From Terrirhizobium terrae (GTDB taxonomy: Bacteria; Pseudomonadota; Alphaproteobacteria; Rhizobiales; Rhizobiaceae), in assembly GCF_030323265.1 (NCBI RefSeq), contig NZ_CP104991.1:1-64000 (forward strand): DNA of 64,000 bases, written 5' to 3'. The translations under genes were made by a program, and so were the position numbers. Of the stretch, positions 9,177 through 19,740 are shown one piece after another (the first letter of the stretch is position 1; the number at the start of each line of letters is the position of its first letter). The notes beneath the pieces are model-generated. The model was not told where the DNA came from, made no database searches, and saw only the letters and a program-made list of their open reading frames with translations.

Positions 9177-10565
9177 CACGGAGCTTCCCTTTTATTTTAC
9201 CACCGGTTAGGAAGGCGTCGAAGACGTCTACCACGATGTCGATGTCTGTTTCGGTGACTGGGGTCGAGATGCAGGCCGCGGCTCCATGGGGTAAAATGAT
9301 GCCTCGGTCACGGAAGAATTGCTTCAACGCCTGCATGGTCGCCGCCTCTTGCTGCGTCCAGCATGCCTCTCGAAAATCGCCAGGTGGTAGGCGGCGCGGA
9401 TGTATGCGAAACAGGGACGCTGCCCCCGTAACGCAAAATGCAGCTCCGCGTTGGTCCGCGACCTCTCCCAGCCGCGTCCTTAATCGCGATCCCAACGCCT
9501 CCAGTCTGTCAAAGGCCGCCGGGTCGAGAGCAATCATGGCTGCCTGACCTGCGACCATGGAAATCGGGTTGGCCGAGAAAGTGCCGCCTTGAGGGAGCGG
9601 CGGCTTGCCACGGCTCGCGTCGAACACCTCCATGACGTCGCCGCGCCCACCAACAGCACCAACAGGGAAACCGCCGCCGATGATCTTTCCCAGGGTGATG
9701 AGATCCGGTTCAAGCCCGTAACGTACGGAGGCGCCCGCGAAACCTTGCCGGAAATTTAACACTTCATCGCTGATCACGAGAATCCCATGGGCGCGCGCCG
9801 TTTCTTGTATCGCTTGTATGAACTCTGGGGTCGGCACTAGAAGCCCGGCCCGGCTCGGCATGGGATCGACGAGGATCGCAGCGAGCCGTCCCGCGTGCTC
9901 GGTCAGTCGTCGTCGAGCACCGTCAGCATCGTTGAAGCGCAAGGCGACAACGTCATCCGATACCGAGCCCGGCATGCCGCGATATGTCGGGACTGAAGCA
10001 GGAGCATCCGGATCCCCCAGGTCTCCCTTGTCCCGCCCTGTGCAACCTCGGCCCAGTCATAGGCGCCGTGATAAGCGCCCTCGATCTTGGCGATGGCCGG
10101 GCGACCGGTAAAGGCACGCGCCGCCTTGATCGCAAACATAACCGCCTCGGTGCCAGAATTTACGAAGCGGAGATGCTCAAGCCGCTGCAGGCGTGCTCGA
10201 AGGAGAGATGCGAGGCCGATTTCTGCCTCGGTTGGATTGGCAAAGCAGCTGCCGGATCGCAATTGCTGCGTGACGGCCTCGACCACCGGAAGAAAACCGT
10301 GGCCGTGAATGAGTGTGGTGAAATTGCCGTTCAGGTCGAGGAAGCGATTGCCGTCGACGTCGACCACGTAAGCGCCTTCACCACAGGCGAGGTACCGCGG
10401 TATGGGATCTCTGTCGATCGTGATCCGGGCGGTGCCATCCGGAAATAGCTCTCGTGCCCGAGTGAAAAGTGCGTGCGACGCCTGTCCCGGCGCCATGCCC
10501 GACGTCCTTCTTGCCTTAGCCGGTTCAATCGAATTTTCGCCGATTGCTGCGGTCAGTGAACTCAC
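9145..10565 (-). CDS. Class III PLP aminotransferase, glutamate-1-semialdehyde aminomutase-like (one frameshift)
   Basis: GTG at 10565 is preceded by GGAGGC at good spacing. About 473 residues once a missing G near 10022 is restored (GTRGDLGDPDAPASVP). Class III hallmarks: FVNSGTEAVMFAIKAARAFTG, the cofactor Asp in VISDEVLNFR, and the Schiff-base Lys in ITLGKIIGGGFPVGA. Relatives act on omega-amino acids or glutamate-1-semialdehyde. It is not likely to be hemL itself because it lies in a transport/catabolic cluster next to a ThDP enzyme. It probably transaminates the imported amine, supplying a semialdehyde or keto acid for the neighbours (inference). Confidence 0.8.
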
Positions 10566-10767
10566 GCGTGCCTCCCTTGTCTACCCGCTCTCCAGTGACT
10601 GCGGCAAGGACAACAGATTTTGATATTTGATGCAACAAAAAACTTCAAACGCCGACAGCACGGTGCAGCACGCTCTTAATGCTGGCTTTTTAAGGTCATT
10701 TAAGAAGATTTTCGGCCAAAACGCCGGTTAGTTGACGACAAACGACACTGATGTCGGATATTTTCAG

Positions 10768-11490
10768 TCAGTCTTCCTTAGGTGTCGATGCAGATACGAA
10801 CGACTGCAGCCTTCGGAAGCCACCGCGGATATCGCTCTCGATCGCTGCGCGAACGGCGGCCGAGTCACGATCCTGCAAGCCCTTCAGCGCGTAAGAGTGG
10901 TTCAGCACGCCTGTTCGCGATTGCGCGAATTCGGGGTAGAGCTCGTTGAGCGAAGGGCCGATCCGCACCCAAAGGGATTCAATCACGGCAACAAGGCGCC
11001 GCATGCTTGACCGGCGATAGAGCAGGAAATGAAACTCGCGATTGGCATCAAGCACATCGCCGTAGCGCGCTGCATCCAGTCCGGCATTTAGGCGCTCCTG
11101 AATCTGCTCAAGCGCCGCGATATCCGAGGGAATGATGTGCTCGACTGCCCGTTCGGCGGCAAGCCCCTCCAGGGATAGCCGCATTGCAGTGATTTCTTCG
11201 AGATCCGCCATTGTCAGATAGGGGACTATGACCGTCTTCGGCCCCAAATTAACGAAGCCGCCCTCGCCGATGAGGCGTGTGATTGCGTCACGAGCCGGCG
11301 TTGTACTGATGCCGAACTCATCGGCAACATAGCGCACGGTCAGCTTGGTACCGACGCGCATGCCGCCACTCATCAGAAGCTCTTTCAACTGCAAATAGGC
11401 GCGCTCGCCGAGACTGACCTGGCGCTCGATCGGCGACAAGGTCCGAGTGGCGGTCAACGCCGAATCTTCGTCGTTTGGTGTAGCAGACAT
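10768..11490 (-). CDS. GntR-family transcriptional regulator, FadR/FCD subfamily
   Basis: 240 residues from ATG 11490; an in-frame TTG at 11526 would add 12 residues. The N-terminal winged helix reads LGERAYLQLKELLMSG and DEFGISTTPARDAITRL, standard for GntR. The C-terminal helical FCD ligand-binding domain contains the acidic and His residues expected for a metal-dependent effector site (DANREFHFLLY, VLNHSYALKGL). It is divergent from the importer operon at 11829 and upstream of the leftward aminotransferase/ThDP genes, so it is the likely local repressor responding to the transported compound. Confidence 0.85.
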   Translation of the reverse strand: MSATPNDEDSALTATRTLSPIERQVSLGERAYLQLKELLMSGGMRVGTKLTVRYVADEFGISTTPARDAITRLIGEGGFVNLGPKTVIVPYLTMADLEEITAMRLSLEGLAAERAVEHIIPSDIAALEQIQERLNAGLDAARYGDVLDANREFHFLLYRRSSMRRLVAVIESLWVRIGPSLNELYPEFAQSRTGVLNHSYALKGLQDRDSAAVRAAIESDIRGGFRRLQSFVSASTPKED

Positions 11491-11607
11491 CACAATTCGA
11501 ATAAGCGCTGGCCGACCCGAATTCAAGCGGTCAATCCGAAATCTGGCCGCCGATTTTCAATCACTTTGCGAACTCTCGTCGGTCTCGTTCGGAGCGTGCC
11601 CCCAAAC

Positions 11608-11636
11608 TTGACAGGTTCATAAAATTTTTGTTACAC
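11608..11636 (+). promoter_or_regulatory. Candidate sigma-70 promoter of the importer operon
   Basis: TTGACA at 11608-11613, a 17-base AT-rich spacer, then TTACAC at 11631-11636. The -35 is perfect and the -10 is weak. It lies in the GntR/importer divergent gap, about 190 bases before the ATP-binding subunit gene. Confidence 0.45.
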
Positions 11637-11828
11637 CAAATTTCATAAATGACTTGGGTCTCCCGAAGCAGGCAGATTTGGCGGAGCGTTGCGAGCGAGA
11701 CATGGCGGTCAAGCTCCTTCCCGTGAGGAAGATATCTCGCATGCCTGACCGGCCCGATAAGCTCCGGATTCTGTGTCGCAGACGCGCCCGACGGGCGGCG
11801 GAAATATCAAAGATAAGAGGGGTTGATC

Positions 11829-12916
11829 ATGAATGGCGCGAGCATTTCTTTCCGAGGCATCGAGAAGCGCTATGCTTCGGTACAAGCCGTAGACCAAGTC
11901 TCCCTCGACGTTCGGCCGGGAGAATTTGTTTCACTTCTCGGCCCCTCCGGCTCGGGTAAGACGACTTTGCTGATGATGATCGCCGGCTTCGAATTGCCGA
12001 CCGGAGGCAGGATCTTGATCGGTGATCGAGACATGACTTATGTAGCGCCGAATCGCCGCGGCATCGGAATGGTGTTTCAACGGTATGCATTGTTTCCTCA
12101 TATGACCGTAGCGGAGAATATCGCTTTCCCGCTGCGCATGCGCAAAGTTGACACGAAGTCGATCCGGAATCGGGTCGCAAACGCCCTCGCACTGGTACAA
12201 TTGGAAAACTACGGACAGCGCATGCCCAGCGAGTTGTCTGGGGGCAGCAGCAGCGGGTCGCAGTTGCCCGCGCCCTGGTGTTCGAGCCCCCGGTCTTGCT
12301 GATGGACGAGCCGCTTGGGGCGCTCGACAAGAAGCTGCGTGAGCAGATGCAGATCGAAATCAAAAGCCTGCAGCAGCGGCTCGGCGTGACCGTCATTTAC
12401 GTCACCCACGATCAGGAAGAGGCGTTGACCATGTCGGATCGAATAGCCGTCATGCGTAGTGGTCGGCTGGAACAGGTCGGCACGCCGACCGACCTTTACG
12501 ACCGGCCAGCAACGCCCTTCGTCGCCGACTTCATCGGCAAGACAAACTTTCTCGACGGGCGCTGCACAGTACGCGGGTCGGGCGAGTGCGATCTGGAACT
12601 CAATGGCGGTGAGATCATACGCCTTCCGCAACGCCGCACGATCAAGGCCGCTGCGGCTGAACATATCCGGATCGCCGTGCGACCGGAACTGATCAAACTC
12701 GTCCCGCCGGCTCCATCTTCGCCACTCGGAGGCGTGGTAGAGAATGTCATCTTTGTCGGTTCATTTCGAACCTTCCTCGTCCGGCTGTCCGCTGGGGAAC
12801 TGGTCCATATCCAGTCTCCTGCAGGTATAGACGCCTGGCAGCCGGTCGAGGGGGATGCCGTGGCCTTGTCGATCCCTCACGGCGCCTTCCACCTGTTTTC
12901 GGATGCGAGGGCTTGA
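11829..12916 (+). CDS. potA: ABC transporter ATP-binding subunit, PotA-like (one frameshift)
   Basis: ATG at 11829 follows AGAGGGG. Walker A is GPSGSGKT near residue 38, the Q-loop segment is [15 protein letters not shown], and Walker B is [11 protein letters not shown] with the H-loop in [11 protein letters not shown]. The ABC signature itself is split by one missing G at 12244-12248; restored it reads [15 protein letters not shown]. About 362 residues including a C-terminal TOBE-type domain from ~270. It energises import by the two permeases downstream, with which it overlaps by four bases. The symbol reflects family resemblance; polyamine specificity is not proven. Confidence 0.85.
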
Positions 12917-13806
12917 TCTTGACCCCTCGCTCGTCCGTGAAAGCGCATTTGCTGTTCGCTTCCCCATCAGCGCGGCAATATGGCCCTGCCCTCTCCTTTG
13001 CGCTCCTCTCACCCGTCTTGGTTCTGATTGCGTTTGCTTTTCTCTACCCTCTTTCCAAGCTCATGCTTGGCAGTGTCTTTGCGCCGGAATTCACGCTCGA
13101 ACACTATCGACGCCTCACCGAGGAACCTCTCTATCTCGCCGTGCTCTGGCGAACTTTCAAGATCGCGCTCATCGTCACCATCGGCGCGTTCGCACTCGGC
13201 TATCCTGTCGCCTACGCGATGGCATGCCTGAAGGGCAGGGCCGCAACCGTTATCACCGCCTGCGTGCTTATCCCGCTTTGGACGAGCGCGCTGATCCGCT
13301 CCTATGCCTGGATCACGCTTTTGCAGCGCAAGGGCGTGGTCAACACCGCGCTCAGTGAGGTCGGACTGGCGGAGGCGCCATTGAAGCTTCTTTATACGGA
13401 AGCGGCCGTCATCGTCGCCATGACACATGTGCTCCTGCCCTTCATGATCCTCCCCATCTTCTCGGTGCTGCGCGCGATACCCGACGATTATGTCCGAGCA
13501 GCGCGCAACCTCGGCGCAGATCTGATCACGGCGTTCTTCAAGATCACCCTGCCGCTAAGCCTGCCTGGTGTTGCTGCGGGGACGCTGATCACATTCATCC
13601 TGGCGCTCGGTTTCTACATCACGCCGGCCCTGGTGGGTGGTCCCGGCACGCTGATGATCTCCATCCTGATCGGACAGCAGACGACGGAACTTCTGAACTG
13701 GCCATTCGCCGGCGCTCTGTCCGTGGTGCTTCTCGTCGCAACCCTCATGGTCGTGGTGGCCTTTCGCCGCGTCCTCTCACTCAGCAAAGGGTTCCAGCTT
13801 GCTTGA
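12913..13806 (+). CDS. potB: ABC transporter permease, PotB-like
   Basis: 297 residues, start TTG at 12913 overlapping the preceding TGA; a second TTG at 12919 is possible. Six hydrophobic segments are visible, starting with [17 protein letters not shown]. The EAA-type coupling loop reads [20 protein letters not shown] near residue 200. It forms one half of the inner-membrane channel with the PotC-like subunit. Intact, unlike its neighbours. Confidence 0.85.
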   Translation: MILTPRSSVKAHLLFASPSARQYGPALSFALLSPVLVLIAFAFLYPLSKLMLGSVFAPEFTLEHYRRLTEEPLYLAVLWRTFKIALIVTIGAFALGYPVAYAMACLKGRAATVITACVLIPLWTSALIRSYAWITLLQRKGVVNTALSEVGLAEAPLKLLYTEAAVIVAMTHVLLPFMILPIFSVLRAIPDDYVRAARNLGADLITAFFKITLPLSLPGVAAGTLITFILALGFYITPALVGGPGTLMISILIGQQTTELLNWPFAGALSVVLLVATLMVVVAFRRVLSLSKGFQLA

Positions 13807-14637
13807 CCGAAATATGTCCATCACAACCGATACGATTGAAAAGGTGCCGGCGTTCAGGGTGAACTTGCCGAAGATTACGGGAGCTCTGGGGCTTATCGCG
13901 GTTCTCGCCTTCCTGCTCCTACCGACGGTGATCATCATTCCCATGTCGTTCGGCACAGCATCTTATCTGGAGTTTCCCCACGTGGACTGACGCTTGCTTG
14001 GTATCGGGAATATTTTGCCGATGCCGACTGGATGGCGGCCACCTGGTTCAGTCTGCGTATTGCCATAACGACCACGATCACTGCGACCGTGATCGGTACG
14101 GCCGCGGCGATCGCTTTGGTGCGCGGCAGTTTCCCCGGCAAGGAAATGATCCAAGCCGTGATCATGGCGCCACTGATCGTTCCGCACATCGTGATTGCCG
14201 TCGCGCTCTACTTGTTCTTTGCTCCAATTGGTCTGACAGGGAATTTCTATGGCTTCGTCATCGCCAATACGATGTTGTCGGTTCCATACGTCGTGATCAC
14301 GATCACTGCTTCGCTGCAGCGTTTCAATGTCGACCTGGAACTTGCCGCGCTCAATTGCGGGGCCAACCGTATCCAGGCCTTTTTCCACGTCGTATTGCCG
14401 AACATCGTTCCCGGCGTGATGGGCGGCGCGGTGTTTGCCTTCCTCGCGTCCTTCGACGAGGCGACGGTGGCTTTCTTCATCTCAGGTCTCGAGGGCAAGA
14501 CCATCACGCGGAAGATGTTCGAGGACATCGACTTCAATCTCACTCCGGTGATTGCAGCCGTATCAACGGTCTTGATGATTGTCTCCGTGATCCTGATGAG
14601 CGCGATCGAGCTCGCAAAAAGGAACCGCCCGCGCTGA
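13799..14637 (+). CDS. potC: ABC transporter permease, PotC-like (one frameshift)
   Basis: Start TTG 13799 (overlapping the upstream stop) or ATG 13814. A missing C in the CCCC run near 13980 breaks the frame after SYLEFP; restored it continues RGLTLAWYREYFADADW and gives about 279 residues. Later blocks include MAPLIVPHIVIAVALYLFF and the EAA loop NCGANRIQAFFHVVLPNIVP. The typical PotC arrangement of six helices is present. Second channel subunit of the importer. Confidence 0.85.
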
Positions 14638-14691
14638 TACCCATGCCGCCTGTCGCTTTCCCCGCAAACCCGAAGCCGAGGTTTCAACCCC

Positions 14692-16273
14692 ATGACGTCA
14701 TCTGCAGCATCCGGTATCCAGGGTGAGATGGTATCACAGTTCCGTAAAAGGCGCCTCCTGATCGGCCGCATATATCACGAGTCCCATGCATTCAGCCCAT
14801 CTGTAACCGGCGCCGAACATTTCAGCAAACTTCACGGCGATACGATGCTACAGAACGCCGACAAGAACGGCACGACACTCGGTGGCATCATAACCAGGGC
14901 GGTGGCACAAGGGTTGGAGGTCATAGCGTCCGTCTCCATCAGCGCCCCACCGGGCGGCCTCGTCGACCACAATTTCTACCTATCCGTCCGAGACGAGCTC
15001 ATCGCCATCGCAAGGCAAAAGGAATTCGACGCTATCGCCCTCGAGTTGCACGGAGCCATGGCGACAACGCAGCTGCCCGATGCGGAAGGAGATCTTCTCA
15101 CGCACCTGCGCAGTGCTGTCGGACCAGCCATGCCTATCGCCATCGGGCTCGATCTCCACGCCCATTTGTCGGATGCCATGCTGGAGGCGGCCGATATCTG
15201 CATTGCGTGCAAGCAAAACCCCCATTCCGACGTGGTAGAGTGCGGTGAGAGGCTGGTCGATCTTCTCGTCGCGACACTGCGAGGGAACTTGATCCCGTCA
15301 TGAGCGTGGCTAGAGTTCCCATGATTCTTCCGGGGGCCGCCGATACGCTCTGCGGCCCGCTCGCGCAGCTGCATTCCAAGGCGCGAGAGATCACGCGCGC
15401 CAACGAAGGAATCCGGGACATTTCGCTGTTCAACGTATTTCCCTATAGCGACGACTTCGGCATGGGACAGGCGGTGGTCGTCGTCTCGCACGGCCGCTGC
15501 GCTCGTGCAGTCAGTGCGGCGAGCGAGATCGCTTCACAGTTTTGGGAATGGCGCGAATTCTTCAAAGACGAGCTGCCATCGATCGACGAGGCGCTTGACC
15601 TCGTGTCCGCCAGGCGGGACGCCGGCCCCTATATTCTCGCCGATGTCGGCGACCGCGTGCTGGGAGGTGCGCCAGGGGACAGCACTGCAATCCTTTCGCA
15701 TGCACTCGCTCGCGGCGGTAATCTTCGTGGCGCGATCCCGGTGACAGATGCCCAGAGCGTGCGCGCGGCTCGTCTCGCCGGCATCGGCACCGAGGTCAAC
15801 CTGGATATCGGGGGTAGGGCCACGCCCGGCTTTTGTCCGCTCGCAATCCGTGGCACCGTCAAGGCAGTTGGAACCGGACGTTTCGTGATCGCCGGGCCAT
15901 TTGGAGGCGGCGATAAGACGACGATGGGCAATACCGCCATCGTTACCGTCGAAGACCGTTTGACCGTTTTGTTGACCAGTCTTCCGGGTTTCACCCACGA
16001 TCCTGCAGCATTCACCAGCCAGGGGTCGACCTGGGCGACCAAGATTTCGTGGTCGTCAAATCCGGCTTTCATTTCAAGCTGAACTTCGCCGGCTTGGGTA
16101 CGCCCTTGCGGGTGGCAACGCCCGGAATCAGTCATTACCAACCGGGCGTCTTGCCATGGAAAAGGGCCAAGTTCTGGCCCGAACACAATATCACAGTCCC
16201 GGCCATCACGTGCCGGGTCCATCATCGCGGCACGACAGGAGGCCACGCATTGCCTGACCGGGTCGGTGCATAG
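14692..16273 (+). CDS. M81-family metallopeptidase / MlrC-like amidohydrolase (two frameshifts)
   Basis: From ATG 14692. Two single-base gaps, an A near 15287 and a G near 16022, split the gene; corrected, it has about 527 residues. N-terminal family blocks are GRIYHESHAFSP and ALELHGAMAT, with LDLHAHLSDAML and CKQNPHSDVVE supplying candidate metal ligands; the C-terminal part ends GTTGGHALPDRVGA. MlrC is known from microcystin degradation, but most homologues are amidases of unknown substrate in transporter clusters. Here it probably opens a cyclic or peptide-like amide in the imported compound. It follows the permeases by ~50 bases, so likely the same operon. Confidence 0.8.
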
Positions 16274-16357
16274 ACGCGACAATCCCCAAATGCGCCGGCT
16301 CACATCCGTGGGCCGGTTACGGCGCTACATCTTTCTACAGACACGGAGCGGACCCGC

Positions 16358-17839
16358 ATGACGTTCACCACGGCTTTGGCGAGGCATATTGACCCGGCCT
16401 CCCCACTTCTTGCCGATACCGGCTTCATCGATGGTCAATGGACCCATGGCGCCGCGACCACGACATTCGAGGTTCGAGATCCCGCAACCGGCGATACTAT
16501 TGCCCACCTGCCGGACATGGGCGTCTGCGACACCCGCCGCGCGATTGATGCCGCACACACAGCCCAGGCGCTTTGGGCGTCCAGACCGGCAAAGGATCGC
16601 AGCGCTATCCTGCACCGCTGGTTCCAACTGATCTGCGACCACATCGATGACCTCGCCGCGATTTTGACGGTGGAAATGGGCAAGCCGCTGGCGGAGGCAC
16701 GCGGGGAAATTGCTTATGCGGCCTCTTATGTCGAATGGTTCGGGGAAGAGGCGAAACGTATCTATGGTGAAACTATCCCCGCACCGACGGTGGATCGTCG
16801 CCTCATGGTAATGCGGCAACCGGTCGGCGTCGTCGGCGCCATCACGCCTTGGAATTTTCCCGCGGCTATGATCACACGCAAGGTGGCGCCGGCGCTCGCC
16901 GTCGGCTGCACGGTCGTTTGCAAGCCTTCTGAATTGACGCCGCTATCGGCCCTCGCGCTTGCAAAACTTTCACAACAGGCAGGCATTCCTCCCGGCGTCT
17001 TCAACGTCGTCATCGGTCAGGATGGACCAGGGATCGGTCGAGAATTTTGCAGCAACACCAAAGTCCGTAAGATCAGCTTCACCGGCTCGACCCAGGTTGG
17101 GCGCTTGCTGATGCGGCAGTGCGCGGATCAGATCAAGAAGGTCAGTCTCGAACTCGGCGGCAACGCGCCGCTGATCGTCTTCGACGACGCCGATCTTGAC
17201 CTTGCGGTGGAGGGCACCATCGCCTCCAAATATCGCAACGCGGGGCAGACTTGCGTCTGCGCCAACCGAATTTATGTGCAGACTGGCATTTATGACGATT
17301 TCGCTGAAAAGCTTGCTGCGCGAGTGCGTACGATGACGGTCGGCCACGGCTTCACGCCAGATGTCATGGTCGGGCCTATGATCGATGATCGCGCCATTGC
17401 GAAGGTCGAGCTTCATATCGCCGACGCACTCGAAAAAGGCGCCACGCTGCTTGCCGGTGGCCGGCGGATCGATGGCGAGGGCACGTTTTTTGCTCCGACA
17501 GTCCTGTCGGCAGCAACGAGCAATATGAAGATCTCGACGGAAGAAACGTTTGGGCCAGTAGCAGCCCTGTTTCGGTTTGATACCATGGATGACGTCATTC
17601 ACATGGCAAACGACACCGAATTCGGTCTTGCGGCCTATTTCTTCTCCACCGACATCGCCAAAATCTGGCTCGTCGCAGAGGCGCTTCAATGCGGGATGGT
17701 TGGGGTGAACACGGGAGTCATCTCAAGCGAGGCGGCGCCGTTCGGCGGCGTGAAGCAGTCGGGCCTGGGACGGGAAGGCTCAAGACACGGGGTCGAAGAC
17801 TACTTGTCGATAAAGTATGTCTGCATGGGGGTCGGATAA
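16358..17839 (+). CDS. gabD: NAD(P)-dependent succinate-semialdehyde-type aldehyde dehydrogenase
   Basis: Intact, 493 residues. The oxidative steps need the catalytic Cys in GQTCVCANR and Glu in LELGGNAPLIVF, both present; the Rossmann-type cofactor region has ITPWNFPAAM and FTGSTQVGR. The closest pattern is GabD (succinate semialdehyde to succinate), which ends GABA and polyamine breakdown. Together with the aminotransferase and PotABC-like importer this argues for degradation of an amine through a semialdehyde. A related semialdehyde (glutarate, malonate) remains possible. Confidence 0.85.
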   Translation: MTFTTALARHIDPASPLLADTGFIDGQWTHGAATTTFEVRDPATGDTIAHLPDMGVCDTRRAIDAAHTAQALWASRPAKDRSAILHRWFQLICDHIDDLAAILTVEMGKPLAEARGEIAYAASYVEWFGEEAKRIYGETIPAPTVDRRLMVMRQPVGVVGAITPWNFPAAMITRKVAPALAVGCTVVCKPSELTPLSALALAKLSQQAGIPPGVFNVVIGQDGPGIGREFCSNTKVRKISFTGSTQVGRLLMRQCADQIKKVSLELGGNAPLIVFDDADLDLAVEGTIASKYRNAGQTCVCANRIYVQTGIYDDFAEKLAARVRTMTVGHGFTPDVMVGPMIDDRAIAKVELHIADALEKGATLLAGGRRIDGEGTFFAPTVLSAATSNMKISTEETFGPVAALFRFDTMDDVIHMANDTEFGLAAYFFSTDIAKIWLVAEALQCGMVGVNTGVISSEAAPFGGVKQSGLGREGSRHGVEDYLSIKYVCMGVG

Positions 17840-18032
17840 CGTCCTGCTCCGTGGCAAAAGGATGATCTTGTTAAGGAAGTCGCCGCCGGGTGATCGGCTC
17901 TCATACTAAAGTCTCAAGCAAATGCGATGGAATAGAGCACCAACGGCAAATAACCCCTGAAATTGCCCGATAGCTTGGATTGCCGGATCCGCCTTATGTT
18001 GACTCCAGGCGAGACATCGAACTCCCGCCACG

Positions 18033-18045
18033 TGCATGTCATGCA
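18033..18045. promoter_or_regulatory. Dyad operator in front of luxR-type gene
   Basis: TGCATG-T-CATGCA is a perfect inverted repeat 20 bases before the start at 18066 and just upstream of the AGGAG ribosome site at 18052-18056. Its position would block transcription or translation of the regulator, so autorepression is a reasonable guess. It is shorter than a canonical 18-bp tra/lux box. Confidence 0.45.
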
Positions 18046-18065
18046 GCCGCTAGGAGTTTTGTGGA

Positions 18066-18769
18066 ATGAAGCCCAGCCGCCTCGACAGCCTGATTGACGC
18101 CGTGCCACTCGCGGCCGATGAAGCGAATCTTTTGCGAATGCTGCGCACGAGCGCCCGCAAATGGGGCTACGATCATTTTGCCTACCTGCTTCTCGCTGGT
18201 AAGAGCAGCTTCGCGCTTTCCTCTTATCCAGGGCGATGGCAGCGTCGCTATTTCCAAAGACATTACCATCTGATCGATCCGATCGTGCGCATGGCTAAAA
18301 CGGAAGCGCGTCTTTTTCCTGGTCAGCCGATACTATTCATCAGAAAGCTCCGCGCGACCAGGCCAATTTCCTTGATGAGGCGACCGGTTTCGGAATCTCG
18401 TCCGGGGTCTCCATACCAGTTGCAGTCGGGTTTGGCAGGACCGCCGTCCTCAGTTTCGCCTCGGCCCTCCGCAATGTTGAGGTTGATACATCGGATCCGA
18501 TCCGCGCCTCGACGGCGGCAACGCTCCTGCACGCGCAGATCACTTTTATTCGAGCAGCTCCGACGATGACGGCGACGCCGAAGCTCTCGCAACGACAAGC
18601 CCTTTGCCTAAAATGGTCGTCGGAAGGCAAGACGATGGACGAGATTGCTGAGATCCTTGAGATCACGAAGCAGTCCGTCCGGTTTCATCTGGACGAGGCC
18701 CGCGCAAAGCTTGATGCCGTCAATCTCATTCAGGCCTCGTCGATGGCCTCGAGGAACCATCTGATCTGA
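18066..18769 (+). CDS. LuxR-family autoinducer-binding regulator (one frameshift)
   Basis: ATG 18066 with AGGAG upstream. One missing T in the T-run at 18310-18315 must be restored to read RLFSWSADTIHQ; then the protein has about 234 residues. The N-terminal domain has the AHL-receptor pattern WGYDHFAYLLL, SYPGRWQRRYFQRHYHLIDPI (residues ~48-68) and FGRTAVLSFAS. The C-terminal LuxR helix-turn-helix reads LSQRQALCLKW, TMDEIAEILEIT and VRFHLDEARAKL. It is the only AHL receptor in the window and could read the signal made by the enzyme encoded at 1-408, though their pairing is not shown. Confidence 0.85.
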
Positions 18770-18828
18770 CCGATGCAGTCGGTTCACGTGAGGCTTCGCA
18801 GGAAGCAGGTGTCGTTGGCTGATCGAGT

Positions 18829-19740
18829 TTATAGCAGATCTTGCTTCAAACCATCGAGATGTTCCTCGCATGAGGCCTTTACCAGATCAAGCAGCATTTG
18901 CGTCCGTTCGGCGAGCCAAACGAGTGCTTCGTCGCTGATCTCGTAATGCTTCGAATAACGTGCTTTCACATAAGCCTCGTTTAGCGTGTTAAACCAGGCT
19001 CGTTCGCGATGCTGGTCACGCGGAAAGGCTTCTGTCAGATGACGATCCTGCTCCTCCGCCAGCGACCGAAGAAACTTGATATTGTGCGACGGCGGTCCGT
19101 AGTTGGTCATGGTCAAGAGGACACACGAGTAAGCTTGCTCTAGCGCTTGGTGAAGTTCGAAAGCGGCATTTTCCACATAGCTTCGCTGAGTTGCAAGGCG
19201 TGCCATGTCGAGGAACCGCGTCGCCGCGCGGAAGCGTTGATTGAAGTGATCTTGCGCCGCTGTAAACCGTTCTTCCTGTGTTAGCGGTACCGGCTCTGGA
19301 AGTTGCTCGTCATCGAGTTCGTAGAGGACCACGCCTTCCTTTCGGATGTCGGAGAAGAAGTATTGCCCCTCTTTCAGATAGGTATTCACCTCACGCCGGG
19401 AGTGGACGATGAAGCTTACCGGCGTCTTGATCGCCTTGTCATGGATCAGCCGGTCAGCCGCCTTGTACCAGTAAGTGGCGAAGTCGCAGAGCTTGCGATT
19501 GTTGACGATGATCAGAAGGTCGAAGTCTGAGCGGTAACCTTTCATCGTGAAGGGTTCGTCGACCCAGCCGCCCTTGGCATAGGAACCGAAAAGGATGATC
19601 TTAAGGATCCGTCCGCGCTTTTTAAATTCGGCCGTTCCATCTTTCAGCGCATCGGCAAATTCCTCATGGATGATCTCCAGCACGCGAGCAAGTTCTCGCT
19701 GCTTTTGCGGCGGCATATGATCCAATGAGGTTTTCATCAT
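18829..19740 (-). CDS. Fused nucleotidyltransferase (MNT) - HEPN domain protein
   Basis: 303 residues, intact. The N-terminal half is a minimal nucleotidyltransferase: GSYAKG at residues 52-57 and SDFDLLII from residue 71. The C-terminal half (about 170-300) is all-helical and HEPN-like, ending in the region KARYSKHYEISDEALVWL. In stand-alone HEPN/MNT pairs the HEPN protein is an RNase toxin and the MNT protein an antitoxin that nucleotidylates it; here both are in one chain. The usual HEPN R-x4-6-H active site is not clear (RYSKH has a shorter spacing), so toxicity is uncertain. Convergent with the luxR-type gene. Confidence 0.8.
   Translation of the reverse strand: MMKTSLDHMPPQKQRELARVLEIIHEEFADALKDGTAEFKKRGRILKIILFGSYAKGGWVDEPFTMKGYRSDFDLLIIVNNRKLCDFATYWYKAADRLIHDKAIKTPVSFIVHSRREVNTYLKEGQYFFSDIRKEGVVLYELDDEQLPEPVPLTQEERFTAAQDHFNQRFRAATRFLDMARLATQRSYVENAAFELHQALEQAYSCVLLTMTNYGPPSHNIKFLRSLAEEQDRHLTEAFPRDQHRERAWFNTLNEAYVKARYSKHYEISDEALVWLAERTQMLLDLVKASCEEHLDGLKQDLL

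Noticed and set aside
9145..10565. hemL (heme biosynthesis)
   Set aside because: Class III aminotransferase pattern fits, but the catabolic operon context and divergent ends argue against GSA aminomutase.
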